NCBI RefSeq assembly: GCF_025698545.1
Contig: NC_068576.1
Coordinates: 48,787,890 to 48,851,889, forward strand
Length of the DNA stretch: 64,000 nt
Direction of reading: 5' to 3'
From: Gossypium raimondii
Taxonomy: Eukaryota; Streptophyta; Magnoliopsida; Malvales; Malvaceae
Numbering within the stretch: position 1 is the first letter of the stretch; each line of letters begins with the position of its first letter. The position numbers were made by a program, and so were the translations under genes. Of this stretch, positions 10,651 through 23,393 are shown piece by piece. The notes beneath the pieces are model-generated. The model saw only the letters and a program-made list of their open reading frames with translations, had not been told where the DNA came from and made no database searches.

Positions 10651-10968
10651 ATCCGGCAACTTTAACCTTCTTTTCTTTAATAAAGAAAAAAAGTTAAAAT
10701 CTCAAAGTTAATGATTTGTAATTGAGATCTATATATTCAGATTCTATCCAAGTGATGATATAAATATGTATTGAATAATCATACTTTTATACTCATCTCA
10801 CTCCTCAAACTACATGAAAAAACAATGAATATGCATACCCTTATGATGTTAAGCAACCCATAAAAAAGTTTATCAAATCACTTGACCATTATTTTCCCCG
10901 AGGGTTACAAACAAACTTCATTGGAACCTGTCTTCTCTCATTGTGATCCTCAAATGATTATTGAGGGC

Positions 10969-12397
10969 CTAAAGGCTCTTAATATGTTCAATAAAGCTCT
11001 TAAAGTTCTTGAAAGAAGAACCACCTTCATTGGAACTCTTTCTAACAATTTCTTTTACATGCAATGCTTTTCAATTTATGACATCAGATGAGATCAATGT
11101 GTTTATCTTTGAACTTATTTCACGTCTGGTCGTAATTCCATTTTCACCTTTCATCAACTCCAAACCAGTCTTCAGAACATTACATATGTAGTTCTTGTTA
11201 CTGAACTGGTCTGCTATGTATGGCCAACATAGAAAAGGTACCCCCATGGTTAGACCTTCCACGGTCGAATTCCATCCGCAATGGCTCACGAAACACAAAA
11301 CCGAAGGGTGAGCCAACACCGCTTCCTGCAGCGTCCATTCGATTATTTTCCCCTTTCCAGACACTCGATCCTTGAATCGGTCCGGGAATTTCACAGTTGA
11401 TCCATCCATGAAGTTTGGTCTAACAACCCATAAAAATGGATGCCCTGAAAGTTCAAGACCAAGGGCTAGTTCTTCTACTTGTTTGGCAGATGCCATTGTT
11501 GAGCTTCCAAATGCAACATAAATGACTGAAGCAGCAGGTTGTCTGTTGAGCCAAGCCAAGCATGTTGAGTCTTGAGGCCAAATTTTTCCAGCAAGTAATG
11601 GACCAATGGGCAAGGCATTGGGAATCAGTTTGGAGACTGATGAATCTAGTTCATAAACTGAGTTGCAAAGGATCAAATCATAAAATTTATAGCATACTGA
11701 GGTACAATAGAATAAAATCCAAGTAAAGCTTTGCGTAAAATTGGATGACTGCTTGTCTATCCAATATCCGAGCTGCCCCAGGTACAGGCAGGGACTTCCT
11801 CTGACAGCATGATTGGCTTATATATCATTACAATTCCTAGAAATTCAAGTTTTTCAATTAGGTCAAGCAGGTAAGGATTTTTTAAAGTGTGTTGAATAAT
11901 CAATTTATCTTACCATCATTGTTTATAATTTCATGTTGAAGAAGTTGAGGAATGTGAGCTGCCAAAGCCAAGCATGGTGCACCAGCAGGCCAAATTGCCA
12001 CTGCTTCAAGTCCCATCTTCTTAGCCACTTCCAATGCCCCCCCAACTGATGTATCAGCAATAACACAACTGATCTTCTCTTCGTCATCGGACTGATTAAT
12101 TTTTGCGATCAAGTCCTCCAAATACACCGGAATGACCCTTCGAATCGACTCGATCGTCTCTACCGTCTTAAGAGCATCATTTCGAACATCTTCGTCCACA
12201 CAGTGGGGGATTGAAATAAGGGTTATGGAGCTCTGCTCTTCTGGCAGTGGCTCCATAAATGCTCCATCTTCAACCTCTGTGGTGACAAATGTTACCTTAA
12301 TTCCATGAGCAGCGATTTGGATGGACAGTTTCAATAAGGGTGATATATGGCCTTGTGCAGGGAATGACACAACAAGCACACGCTGTTGTTTTTCCAT
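10969..12397 (-). pseudogene. UDP-glycosyltransferase, UGT83A1-like, decayed
   Basis: Two exons: 12397-11914 (ends in phase 1 at G|GTAAG) and 11836-10969. Exon 1 is clean and has the catalytic His in AQGH (residue 17) and the VIADTSVGGAL motif. Exon 2 is homologous to that of the intact gene at 23394-25215 but carries three breaks: a TAG at 11759-11757 where the homologue has Trp, a 2-base insertion near 11692-11693 that shifts frame, and a TGA at 11073-11071 that cuts off 34 otherwise well-kept codons ending at the TAG at 10971-10969. The PSPG box is mostly kept (HCGWNS, final DQ) but the usual WAPQ reads WTLQ. The product would lack the sugar-nucleotide domain, so I call it a pseudogene. 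Confidence 0.85.
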
Positions 12398-12520
12398 CCT
12401 ATATGCTATTTGCTTATTGCTTGCAAAAGCCTGCCCTTAATATGATGGCTATTCTTTCACTTTCAGTTGCTCAAGAGAAACTAACAAAACTCGCATTGTT
12501 GCGAGATCATCATCATCATC

Positions 12521-12530
12521 ATATATAAAT
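12521..12530 (-). promoter_or_regulatory. Possible TATA box of the UGT pseudogene
   Basis: Minus-strand ATTTATATAT lies about 125 bp upstream of the ATG at 12397, a normal distance for a short 5' UTR. It is next to an ATC microsatellite (about 12507-12521). Confidence 0.35.
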
Positions 12531-12716
12531 AATTTAAAAAAAGAAAGAAATTCCAATTGTAGTATACTTTTGTCGTTTACGGTGGACTGAGATTCCAATA
12601 CATGTACCTGCTAAATATTCCTCATTTACATGAAACTTATACACGTTAGTCCGATCAAATCCGATTTTTTTTTTTTTGACAATAATTTTGTTTATATAGT
12701 AGCGACTCAGGTCAGG

Positions 12717-13110
12717 CCTGAATAACAACAGTGACTTTCACTCCATTTGCAGCATTTAGGGGGGCCAAGTTCATGAGAGGCGTACATGCCCTTGCGCTGT
12801 CAGTGATTAGTGATACAAATATTCATGGGTCGAGGCAAAGCCGACTAACCGACTAACAAAAACATGAGTTCTTTTAGCCATTGAATTTGCTGCAGATTTA
12901 CTTGCTTTTGGCCTTTAACCCTCTGCAATTCAATCACTTTGGGTTCCTGATAACTCTCTTTTTGTTTTCTATTGATTATACTTTTCTGTCTGTCAAATCA
13001 TCAAACACTATCTCTTCTCAAGGGAAGATGTCAAGTGTCCCCATTTCTTGTTCTATATGGATTCTTGTTTCCTTAAAGCTTTACTTTTTCTTGTTGTAAC
13101 CACTTGCTTT
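12717..13110 (-). pseudogene. UGT N-terminal relic with upstream flank (copy B)
   Basis: Minus-strand 12795-12717 reads, after a one-base slip, PLMNLAPLNAANGVKVTVVI, the conserved N-terminal helix and second strand of plant UGTs. Only this scrap of the gene remains. The stretch 12795-13110 matches the flank of relic A at 10390-10650 with several indels. Relics A and B bracket the UGT pseudogene, so a local duplication or recombination between neighbouring UGTs is likely. Confidence 0.6.
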
Positions 13111-13344
13111 GCTTGGTTTTGGTGGAATGAAAATTGGAAAAATAGAAAGAGGAAAGGTTAGAGGTGGCAAACGAGTTCAAATTGGGCTTTTCTTTATTCA
13201 TATTAGCTTGGTTGAGATTGAATTGTACCGAATTTGACGGATTTATATAATTTTAAAAATTTTAAATTATAAATATTTTAATTTTAGTAATTTACTATAT
13301 TTTTATACTATCACAGTACTTCTCATTCTACAAAAAACATAAAT

Positions 13345-13500
13345 TATATATTTAAGGCTTAATTGATCAATTAGTCCTCAAATTATGCTCTTTATTTAAG
13401 TTGAGTACTAAACTATTTTTTGGTCGAATTTAGTATTTAAATTTTGTTTCCATAACAATGTTGCCCCCTACTATTATATCTTTTTTTTAAAAAAAACCCG
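13345..13500. repeat. TE terminal fragment
   Basis: AATTGATCAATTAGTCCTC, then GAGTACTAAACTATTTTTTGG and TTTAGTATTTAAATTTTG, follow the phrase style of the MULE/MITE terminal repeats elsewhere in this window (26424, 52341, 53764). No opposite end was found. Confidence 0.4.
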
Positions 13501-13708
13501 TGCAGCCAGTTAGGAAGTGACATGCCATTAAAAAATTTAATTTACCTTAATTTTGTTCAAAACGACAAAATTAAAAATTAATTGAACAAAACACAATAAA
13601 AAAATTTAACAAAGAAACCTCTTAACATAATAACCTATTTACCTTTCTACTTCAACTTCTGTTTGACAATTCCTCTACAACCTAAGGTTGAAAATCAAGA
13701 TCTTTAGA

Positions 13709-14190
13709 ATGTCGACTTCTGCAAGCTCAAAATCTCAAATCGGTTCAAGCAATGTGTATTGTTACTGTCGTTTTTGGTTGTTCCAAATATAAAGAGGTAG
13801 GTGATGTTGATTTGAAGTTTCATTTAACTACGCCACATGAGTTTATAAACGAGATCAAATAAGTTATAATTTTAGAAACATTCTAATGGTTGCTCTCTCT
13901 TATCTCGTGAATTGGACTTGAATGCGAGGAAAATGTTATTTGAGTTGATGGGATGCTTATCCTAATATCGGTTTCATGTGTTTGAAGTATGCATTATTTA
14001 AGGGAATGGTTGTGAATTCTTTCAATGGCTAGAAAGATGGGAATGTTGTAGTTGTCTAGTTGTTGAATTGTGAGCTCAACTTCAAATGATATTGAATAAA
14101 AATTGAGAAATCTAAATTGAAAAGATTGAGTTGAAGAAGATATTGAAATTAGATGAACTCGAAGGCATGATAAAAAAAAGTTGAGAGCAT
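13709..14190 (+). pseudogene. GRF zinc-finger protein relic (TE-associated)
   Basis: ATG at 13709 begins MSTSASSKSQIGSSNVYCYC and stops after 27 codons. About 270 bp on, in another frame, GNGCEFFQWLERWECC (from about 14002) matches the CxFFxW end of a GRF-type zinc finger. A Lys/Leu/Glu-rich helix-like stretch follows. This Ser-rich head, Cys pair, CxFFxW and coiled coil order is typical of small GRF proteins multiplied in plant genomes with transposons. It is broken by several frameshifts and stops. Confidence 0.45.
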
Positions 14191-14229
14191 ATAAACTCAT
14201 TGTGGCAAAGAGTAGAAAAGAAGCATTGT

Positions 14230-15880
14230 TTTATAATATTGCTTTCTTTGTGTCATGGATTATTGTTAGGTTGTCGAGACGTGCAAAAATAAAATCACTT
14301 AAAAATATAAAATTAATAGATAATAGCAAGTCGGGTCATATCTATAAAGATCGATAATAACTTTATTTCTTGAATAAAACAAATAAAGTAAATATGATGG
14401 GGGGTTTTGGAAAATGAAAACTAAATTTAAATTAAAAACTTAGGGAAGAAAGCAACAATTAAAAGTTTAGGAAAGTCAACAAGAAAAAGCTCTATAGCCA
14501 AAGGTAAAATCTTTGTTTGATTCATAAATTTGATCATCGACGCAAGGATATTCTCAATGCTTTTAATAAATTTATTCTAGTTGTTCACTCAATTCCGGAC
14601 AACTAATCTCTCATTACATGTTCGATAACCAAGAAGCAACTCGTTTGAAATTACTTCTCTTATCAATAAATAACCTTGTAACTCAACACCTAAGATTTAA
14701 CTTACCGGGAGCATTAAGAATGAGAGAGGCCTAATTCTAACCAACAAACTCACCTCAACAGGGTCTATTTAAGCTAGATCACACATTCACACCACATAAA
14801 TCATATATTATGACATACACAATTATGAAGGTTTTCACAAGTATTAGAATGAATTACACAATTAAAAACTTAATTATTTTGATTGACAAGACAATCATTC
14901 TAAATTCTCAAATGCTGGTCACATATTTAACAAACTTGAACAATTGTAATCCAAGCAAAAGATGTGCAAATACTAAAGAACAAAAAATGGTTAACAACAA
15001 ATTAAGTCTAAAAAATTTATAGAATCAAACTTCTAATCCTTTGACTAGAGAAAAAAGACTTTAGAAAGCCATAGAGTCAAACAATGAAATAAACAATAAA
15101 ATAGCTATAATGTTAGAAAGTAGTCAAAAGGTCCCTAACTCCCTTTCAAAATATCCTATTTATATTGTCTAGTTAACCTAGATTAATTTACAAGAGCTTG
15201 CTTGAAGTTGCAAAACTCATAAAGGACCAAAATACCCTTAAACCTCGGACAAAACGTGGACAAAATATGCACACTAGTGTTGAGGTTGGCGCAGAGGTGC
15301 TGGAGTTAGCGTAGGTGCGTCGAGCGAGAGGCTTAGCTTCAAAGTTTAGGGTGGAGGAGCACTAGAATTAGTGCAAGGACGTTGAAATTGGCGTAGGGGC
15401 GTCGACAAAGTGTCATGCAATTACATGTTAGGACACCGACAAACTTTCTCATTGAAAAATTAGTTACAAACTAAGCATAAAATAGATTGTTTAGCAAATA
15501 AATGTTCCAAGAAAAAGTTCCTAACAATGAACAAAATAGTGCTAAATCAAGTAAACAAGCTTTCTTTAGATAGGCCTTGTAGGCTTGCCCATTCTAGTCG
15601 TATGAACATGACATCCCTTGAATTTTGCATCAATAAGACTTGTCATAGCATAAAATAAGCAAAGATCTTCATGGATTGTACTTCTATAGAATCTGGATCT
15701 CATCACATTAAGGTAACATGATCACACATAAAGTCTTCAAATAAAGTCATTACTTGACTAATATTCAACGTGATCCAATTCATAAAATTGCTACTCAAAA
15801 TCGTCAAAGTGATTAAAAAATAAATAAGAATTTCCAATCAAAAGCATGTCAAAATATATGGCAAGTTGCACAACCGTTAG
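14230..15880. other. Probable TE debris, no gene resolved
   Basis: Stop-rich in all frames. A short GC-richer patch at 15270-15410 repeats phrases such as GTTGGCGCAGAGGTGC, GTTAGCGTAGGTGCGTCGA and ATTGGCGTAGGGGCGTCGA, a degenerate repeat of about 40-60 bp. The rest is unique AT-rich sequence. Confidence 0.4.
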
Positions 15881-15883
15881 GGG

Positions 15884-16225
15884 CGAATCTAGAAATTTTT
15901 TTAGCAAGGGTCAATATTTAATTATAATTCTTTCATAGATCAAAATATAAGTTTATTACGCATTAATTTATAATTTCATTATTTCTAAAAGGACTAAACA
16001 AATTTTTTTATTTTTAAGGGGATAAAGTGCAATTTTCTTACATATTAATTTATAATATATTTATTTATAAGAGGATTGAATTGAAAATTTTTCATTTTGA
16101 GAGGGTCAAAGTTCAATTTCACTATATATTAATTTATAATTTTTCTATTTATAAGAGGATTAAAATGAAAAATTTTCATTTTTGGGAGGGCCTAAGCCAT
16201 ACCTCCCCTCAGATTCACCTTTGGC
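15884..16225. mobile_element. MITE-like element with 83-bp internal tandem repeat
   Basis: Ends resemble inverted repeats: GGGGCGAATCTAGA near 15890 against CCCCTCAGATTCACC near 16210. Inside, a unit starting ATTAATTTATAAT begins at 15962, 16044 and 16128 (periods 82 and 84), each followed by TATTT(C/A)TAA.AGGA and a GG(G/T)(A/C)AAAGT(G/T)CAATTT block. No coding potential. Confidence 0.5.
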
Positions 16226-16312
16226 AACCGTCCAACTACAAATGAGATGCATTTAGTGGTGCAATTGAAACGTAAAACCTTCACTAACACCATTCTCTCT
16301 TTTGATTTTCTT

Positions 16313-18143
16313 TGTAACACGCCAAACCCGATCCTTTAAAAGAATCCAAGTATGACAAGTCATTACTTAGAAATCGTCTTAATTTTAAAACCAGTTCTGG
16401 CAAAAGCTTTGTAAAACTTCAATGTTTAAAATAAACCATTATTGGACTAAATATAATGTTTAAATCTTATGGCGTATAAACTCAAGTATAGTAACTTTAT
16501 TAAACAACATATAATACTTAATACCCATGGCATGAAATTTCACTAAGATTTCATAAAAAACAAAGTCTTAACAAATAGAATTTCTTTGTACAAATTCTTC
16601 TAAAAATTACACTTAGATGTCACTCTCATGCTTCATGTGTAATACAAACAAAACATCTATCTCACAGTAGCAGTAGCGGTCTGGCATAGTCCTTCAAATA
16701 GGTCTCCCTTCAGTCAGTAAGCCTGAGAAGGAAAAAGTAACAGAGTAAGTTCGAATGAACTTAGTGAGATCCAAAAAGATCTTAAGTAAGAATACTAACT
16801 GCACAATTGAACCTTTAAAAAGAAATTCACACATTATCACTAAGTACGCCCAATGGCGTATACAGAACTCAGACAGACTCAATATGCCAATGGCGTATCA
16901 CTATGTGAATACTATATGCCAACTCAACATAACTCAAACAATCCATTTTCATGCCAGCCACGTACCAAGATTTCAGAGCCAGATAGATAACATACAGTCT
17001 CATTCATATACATTTTTCACCATAACTTCTCATATCATTTACACTTAGTATAACATGTACTATCGTGTTCTGCCAATCCGGTTTGCAATATACTTGCCCC
17101 ACCTGAGGCTATACAAACATATCTCCTCATCTCTAACTCCACATATCAGTTCACATCATATCATTCATTCATATCAAAAGCAATTGGTAGTGGCTTAAAC
17201 ATGAAAAATGGCTCATACTTCATATCACAGACATACTGAATTCAAACTAACAACTCTAAACAACCGTTATTCACACACATACACTTTTCATCCTTTACAA
17301 AGAAAGAACACTTATCTTATACAAATATAAAATAAAAAAGACCACAACACATGGAAGTAAGAAGGAGCTCACCTGAAATTATAGTAAAGTCTATAAAGCA
17401 GGCCATTTGCCTTTATCACTCGGACCTTCAGTAGCTTCTTAAGCTAAAAATAAGGATAATTAAACATATCATATCATTGATCTATCAAATCTAAACATGC
17501 ATGCAAGAATCATCAACACTTAATCCAGAATCAGGAAGTTTCCTTCCTTACACACCATTCTAACATTTATGCATGCTAAAAACACATAAATAACTTTGAA
17601 GATAACCTAGGGTTCATTAGTAATTACTAGTGAGTTGGTACACACGTATAAGTTAGCTAAATATAGTGAACCCAACTTCGAAGAGGTTTTCTGAACTAAA
17701 GTTTTCAGAGAAATCATCGTTATCCTTATACACTTAAGCACAGAGACAAGGTTTAGTGGAAGAATCAGATAATTCCACTAACACTCTTGGTTCTCGTGAT
17801 TAAGTGAGCTTATCATAATTGAAGTCTTTTTATCTACAGTATCTTAGTTCCATTATAACTAAATCCAAACTTAACTAACTAGATTACCTTACTAAAATAA
17901 TAAACAAATCTAATTAATTGCGAACTTGACTAGTTTGCCAAAGCATCTGGGGTGGCGTACGCTTAATAGAAGACTCTGCCAACTACAGATCTTACCAAAG
18001 CTAAGAGTTCACCAATTGGCATAACACTCACAACTCTATACTTATCCAAAACAAACACCTAGTTACTCTTTTCTACCCTTATATTACCAACTATATGCCA
18101 AACAATACTCAAATACAAAGACTTCATCGGGCAAGTTGTTACA
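16313..18143 (+). mobile_element. Solo LTR, 1831 bp, with perfect 5-bp TSD
   Basis: It begins TGTAACACGCCAAACCCG and ends AAGTTGTTACA, flanked on both sides by TTCTT (16308-16312 and 18144-18148). No PBS, PPT or coding interior is found, so it is a recombined solo LTR. It is not clearly alignable to the LTR families at 3175 or 2128 beyond the termini, so it belongs to another Gypsy-type family. Confidence 0.8.
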
Positions 18144-18194
18144 TTCTTTCAATCTTCTTCTCTACTCTTCTCGATGAGTCCTTGAAGGTGTCCG

Positions 18195-20572
18195 TGTAAC
18201 AGCCCGATTTTGGGTCTAGTCGGAATAGTGATTTCGGGACCACAAATCCGACGAGGAAAAATGAAATGGCCTGAATTTTCAGGGGTGTCGGAACGGTGAT
18301 TCTAGATCACAAAATCCGATAAATGAGTAGAAAATATTATTAATTTAGTGAGTATAAGTTAAATGTAAAGTTAAGAAAATTTTTGAAATAGTGAATAGTG
18401 CACTAGAAATAAAGATTAAAATAATTAGAAAAAAATGAGGTCTCGAGACCTCAGAGATTTTAAACCGAGCCATAAATATTTTTATAAATATTTATGGAGT
18501 GTTAAAAAGTTAGTATTCAAGTTTTGTTTAGAAATTTTAAAGTTCCGATAATTAATTGAATAAAAAGGACTAAATTGTAACAAATGAAAAACTATGGGAA
18601 ATGATTAAATAGCTTAAATGATAAAAGGAAGAGGGCTTAAAAGGCAAATAGACCCAATGTCTATTTGGGCTGGACGGCAAAGGCATGAAATCAGCAAGAA
18701 AGTAAGGAGAATTAAGGGCAAAATTGGAATATTGCAAAATTACTTAATAAAGCTAGGATCCAAGTGGAATTATCTAGATTTCTCTTTATTTTTCTGCATT
18801 CTCATCAGCAAAAACACCATAGAAGGGTTTCCTTAAGCTGGTTTTTCATATTTTTACTGCAAGTAAGTTCAATTCTTGATCATTTCTTGAAATTTTTGTG
18901 TTTTTTGTGACTTTTACAACTAGGCCCACTTGTTGAATTCATTAGTTTTTTATTCTATGAAAGAAGTTGAAAGTTGCTATGAATATGTGCTGCAAGTATA
19001 TGATGATTTAGCATGGAATTAGAGCTTTAAATTGTTTATATGCTGATTTTATTGAAAGAATTGAATAGAAAGTGAATGTTTAGGACCTAATAGTAAAACA
19101 AGTTAGGGTTTTATGAGGAAATTCTGAATTTTAATAATTATGAATAACTTATAATGTCTAGGTAAAGTACTAATTGAGAAAAATTAGCTTAATTGTGGGG
19201 TTAATTGAGCAAGGACGGAATTGTATGAACTGTGAAATTTGGGGAAAAATGGAAATCAATATTTTGCACTAAAACAGTTTTGAACAGCAGCAATAGTTTA
19301 ACTTTGAAAAATCACCAAAAATTGTGGGAATTGAATTAAAGAATGAATAAAATATGAAATTAAATCTTATTGAGTCTAGTTTCTCATAAAAGAAACGATG
19401 CAAGTAATGGATTTGTAAATTATGAGATATAATAAATTTTGTGAGACAAGGTCAGAATGATTTTGGGTTCCCCTGTTTTGAATTTGGAAAATAATAAAAA
19501 TTGAATAAAAATAATTAGGGCTTAAATTTATATATTTAAAATCCTGAATAAGTCTATTTTCAATAGAAACAAACGGAAACATCATCCAAATCCCGTACGA
19601 GGAGATAATTAATTTTTAGTGAAGAAGGGTCGGAACTGTCTAGCAATGAAACAGGGGAGACTTTAAAGAATAAACTGTACTTATTGGGTAAGCTAAAAAT
19701 TCTGAAAATTTTATGGTAAGAAGATATGTGAGTGTAGTTTCATATAAAATTAACGGATCTTAATTTGGAGTTTTGTAACACAAGATATAAATAATTTAGT
19801 GACTCTGACTCAGATAGACAGATTTGAATTTACTTATAAGTAAATAGTGAAAATATAGTTAATGTTATTTAAGCGTGTTATATACATTAAGGATGTGGAA
19901 TGGAGAAGAGGAGGAGGAAAATTGGAAAATATATGAATGACTTGTGTATAAATCGGTCATATATTCAATCATAATCGATAAATGTTGAATTAGAAATGAT
20001 GTAATGTTTTATTTCAAATAGTTACTATGAGATTGATGATGATCTCGATTTTAGCTAAATTAAAAGCTAAAGCGATGTTTTCATTGCAAAATTAATAATT
20101 TCATAAATGTGTTAATGAATGGCATAATTGATAAACGTCGAGTTAAATGGTAAATACGTATTAGTATTGAACTTAATGATATTGAATTGTATGAGAAGTA
20201 AATGGAAATTTCTATTGCTAGTGATATGATTTGAATTAAAAGAATTATTGTGATATTGAAATGTATATTGGATTGAGAAATTGATTTGAATTGTGAACAT
20301 GAGAAATTATGAATTGAATGAAATGGAAATGAAGCATTGAATTGTTAAGACTTGTGAATTGCATGAATATAAATCAGGTCTTGTAGGCCCTATTTATTAT
20401 GAATATAATATTTAGAGGATATATTGTGAAGAATTATAAAAGCATGTTAAAAATTTGAAAGTTTTAATTTAGATGAAATTTTATAAAACGGTTAAATACG
20501 TTTACAAGTGTATGTGTTCTGGTAATGCCTCGCACCCTATTCCGGTGTCGGATACGAGTAAGGGGTGTTACA
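18195..20572 (+). mobile_element. Solo LTR, 2378 bp, same family as 3175-6334
   Basis: It begins TGTAACAGCCCGATTTTGGG and ends AAGGGGTGTTACA. Flanks are GTCCG (18190-18194) and GTCTG (20573-20577), a 5-bp duplication with one C-to-T change. It aligns closely with the solo LTR at 3175 across the first roughly 1.75 kb and last 0.5 kb but lacks the central stretch with the hairpin minisatellite. It lies 51 bp after the solo LTR ending at 18143, so the two inserted independently into one short target. Confidence 0.82.
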
Positions 20573-20577
20573 GTCTG

Positions 20578-21055
20578 AGCTTTGAACCTCATGGTAAGAT
20601 AAGCTGAAGGTTGGCTATGTTTTGCTTTGTTGAGTCTAGTGGTTGCCGGTTTAGTGTTTCCATTGAAGGTTCAATTTGCTTCTTGATCTGCAATTTCTTT
20701 ATGTTTTCACATTTGTGAGATCTTTTCATGTTCTTGCTGACTTGATCTATTACATTGCTGGTGCTTAGTAGTTGCGTTCTTATTGAATCTTTCGATTTTT
20801 TGGTTCTTGTTTTCTTGATTTTTCTAGATCTTTGATTAATTTTAGCTAATCTAGCTCACGATATTTTGGTGTTCTAATAAAGTTGTTGGTAGTAATATAT
20901 TTGATTCTTGAGTCATTGTTAAATCTTCATTGATTTTCTGTTGATCTAATCAATAATTATTGGTTTAGTTTTTCATCTCTTGGGTATTCAAATGAAGTAA
21001 ATGGTTCTTGCTCACTTTTCAATTGATGATAAGTGATTTGCTCACATATTTAAAA
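20578..21055. other. Low-copy-looking gap, no gene called
   Basis: T-rich on the plus strand, less AT-biased than its neighbours, with no long ORF. With the two solo LTRs removed it joins 16250-16312 and 18149-18194, which together look like pyrimidine-rich leader or intron sequence. I cannot assign a gene. Confidence 0.35.
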
Positions 21056-21059
21056 TAAT

Positions 21060-21260
21060 TAAAAATAGGGTAAAATACATCAACAATCACTCAACTTTGA
21101 TCTCAATAACAAAAAAGCTACTCAACTTTCAACTCAGTCACTTAACTTTCAAAAAATAACAAGTCAGTCACGAACATTATCGAAAAGAGACAAATCAATC
21201 ACCCACTAACATTTTTCGTTACAGGCCTAACGAGACAGGTGATGTGACCAGTTAACTTGC
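21060..21260. repeat. One end of a MULE/MITE-type element
   Basis: The phrases ATCACTCAACTTTGATCTC, CTCAACTTTCAACTCAGTCAC and TTAACTTTCAAAAAATAAC are the usual terminal-repeat style seen elsewhere here (52341-52890). A matching inverted end was not found downstream, so it may be truncated. Confidence 0.4.
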
Positions 21261-23390
21261 CGTGGTGGAAACCCAAATTAAGAACCAAACAAGACAGTAA
21301 AAGAAGAAGATGAAGATGAAGAGAAGAGGAGGAGGAGGAGAAAAATAAGAACTGGAGATGCCGAAACAAGAAAAACCATTAGAGATCCAAACTTTTCCTT
21401 CATCACTGTTTATTCACCTCCTTCCCAACTTCTCGTCGCTTAACCTAGTGAAGAAGATCTTCCAATCGATCTGTGACTTTCCTTAACGATTTTATAGATT
21501 ACCTTAATAATGTTTCATTTGTGAACCAGCCTCAATTTTTAAGGTCTTACTTAAGACGATTAAGTCAATTAAATCAGTTTTAACCTACTTATGCTCTTCC
21601 GTATCCATAATGCTAGAATGGTTCTAGTTGACTGATTGACTCGTGATATAAAAAACATGAGGCTTTAATTGAAATGGTAAAGTTAAAATGTTAAATACTA
21701 TAATATCTTAGATTAAATCCCATTATCTGTATTTTTTTAGATTTTACATAAAATATAAATTGATAAAAATATCCTCACAATTATGTTTGTTATTTTATTA
21801 AGACAATAAGCTTTGGGAATTAGACCCGATTGATTGATGACACTAACTCAATCAATATATTTAAAATAATTAATATATATAAGTCAACTATTGATTATAA
21901 ATTTACTTTAATATTAAAATAAAGGGATTTTATGAGTAAAAATAAATTAAAGGATTATTTAACTACAAAAATAGGTTAAGGGCTTATTTAAACATAATAT
22001 AGTGAGTTGAAGGGGAATAAAAAGATAATAATAAATAATGAGGGTTTACAAGACAATTAGTCACATTTAAGGTTTGGTGCCACCATATTATGAGGCGGAA
22101 CCCTTTCACTTTTGTTTCCAGCAGCCACTCAAAATGAAAAATTTGCATATCAGATCCCTTAATACTTTAGATCATTACATTTTAGTCCGGTGCCACCAAT
22201 TTGGCAGGCGACACTAGTAAAACCATACCATTTTGATAATTAATAATCTTATGGGCATGCCATTTTAGTTATTAATTTTATTTTTTGTCTTATTTAGGTA
22301 AAAGAGCCAAATTAAATCGACTTTAACCTATTTATGTTTTTCACAATTGACAATGCTGGAATTGGTATGATTAACCCATGACAACCCAACAACTCGCATT
22401 AGCTAAGATTAGAGTGGCACCTAAAATCAAGCTCTTTTGCGAACTTTGAGGGTAGTATATATGCTTTGATTCATTACAATAAGTTTGGGATCGATTCATA
22501 TAAACAATGAGAAAAAAAATCAGAGAAAATTGAACACACAAATTTACATGAATAAATAAGCTGCATAGTCACATTGTCGGGACGTTCCATGCTTTCTCGT
22601 CAGAACATCACCTCTACTTCGATTCTAATTGCGTCAAGTACCTACAAAATGTCTGAAAATACAAAGCACACTCCATGATAAGATTAATAAACAATGAAAA
22701 AGACCACTATAAGAGCAGTGGTACTGCCCCTTTTATGCTTCAATTCTACTTTTCTTCCATCCATTCTATTCACACCGTTTCCCCTGACTTATAACTTTTG
22801 TTTGGTTTATTTTGGCTCTCATACATTTACGTACCTATATATATATATATATTTACAAATACATTGTATATGTAAAGTAGTTTGAGTGAGGGCAAAGTAC
22901 TAGAGTAGCTAATTTAGTTAAAGCAATAGGTTAAGATTTGCTCAAAATCTCTCTCATTTAAGAGAAGAATAAAGTAAGAATTATGGTTTCTAGATGAAGT
23001 GTTGATATGTATGAGTTGTTCATGATTTCAATACAATCTACAAGAATGGTATAATCATGAATTATAGACCTCATTCAACAATTAAAGGTATTTTACAGTT
23101 CAATTCCAAGCTGAGGACGGCCATAAGAAAATTCCAACAAAGAATTTCTATTGTGTTTAAGATTTCACATATTTTAATTTAACATAAATTAATTAGTTTA
23201 AATAAAAATGCTATCGTAATTTTTTTTCTTTTTAAAATTACAAAATACATTAATCACTTGATATTGCAGCACAACTAAAGAAGCAAAAACTGCCACTAAT
23301 CAAGAGGCAAGCAAAAGTTTCCAATCATATTTTCTTGAAACAACTATATATGAGAGCCAAATTTTCTCAATTTGATATTCAAAGTCCCAA
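21261..23390. other. Intergenic, no gene supported
   Basis: Contains a purine run with GAAGAT/GAGGAG triplets (21296-21345), paired GGTGCCACCA segments at about 22077 and 22190, and a TA microsatellite at 22834-22852. Short ORFs (for example 22694-22885) lack recognisable features. Confidence 0.45.
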
Positions 23391-23393
23391 GCT

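Noticed and set aside
16694..17048. ORFs on both strands within the solo LTR
   Set aside because: Inside an LTR with defined ends and target duplication; composition-driven.
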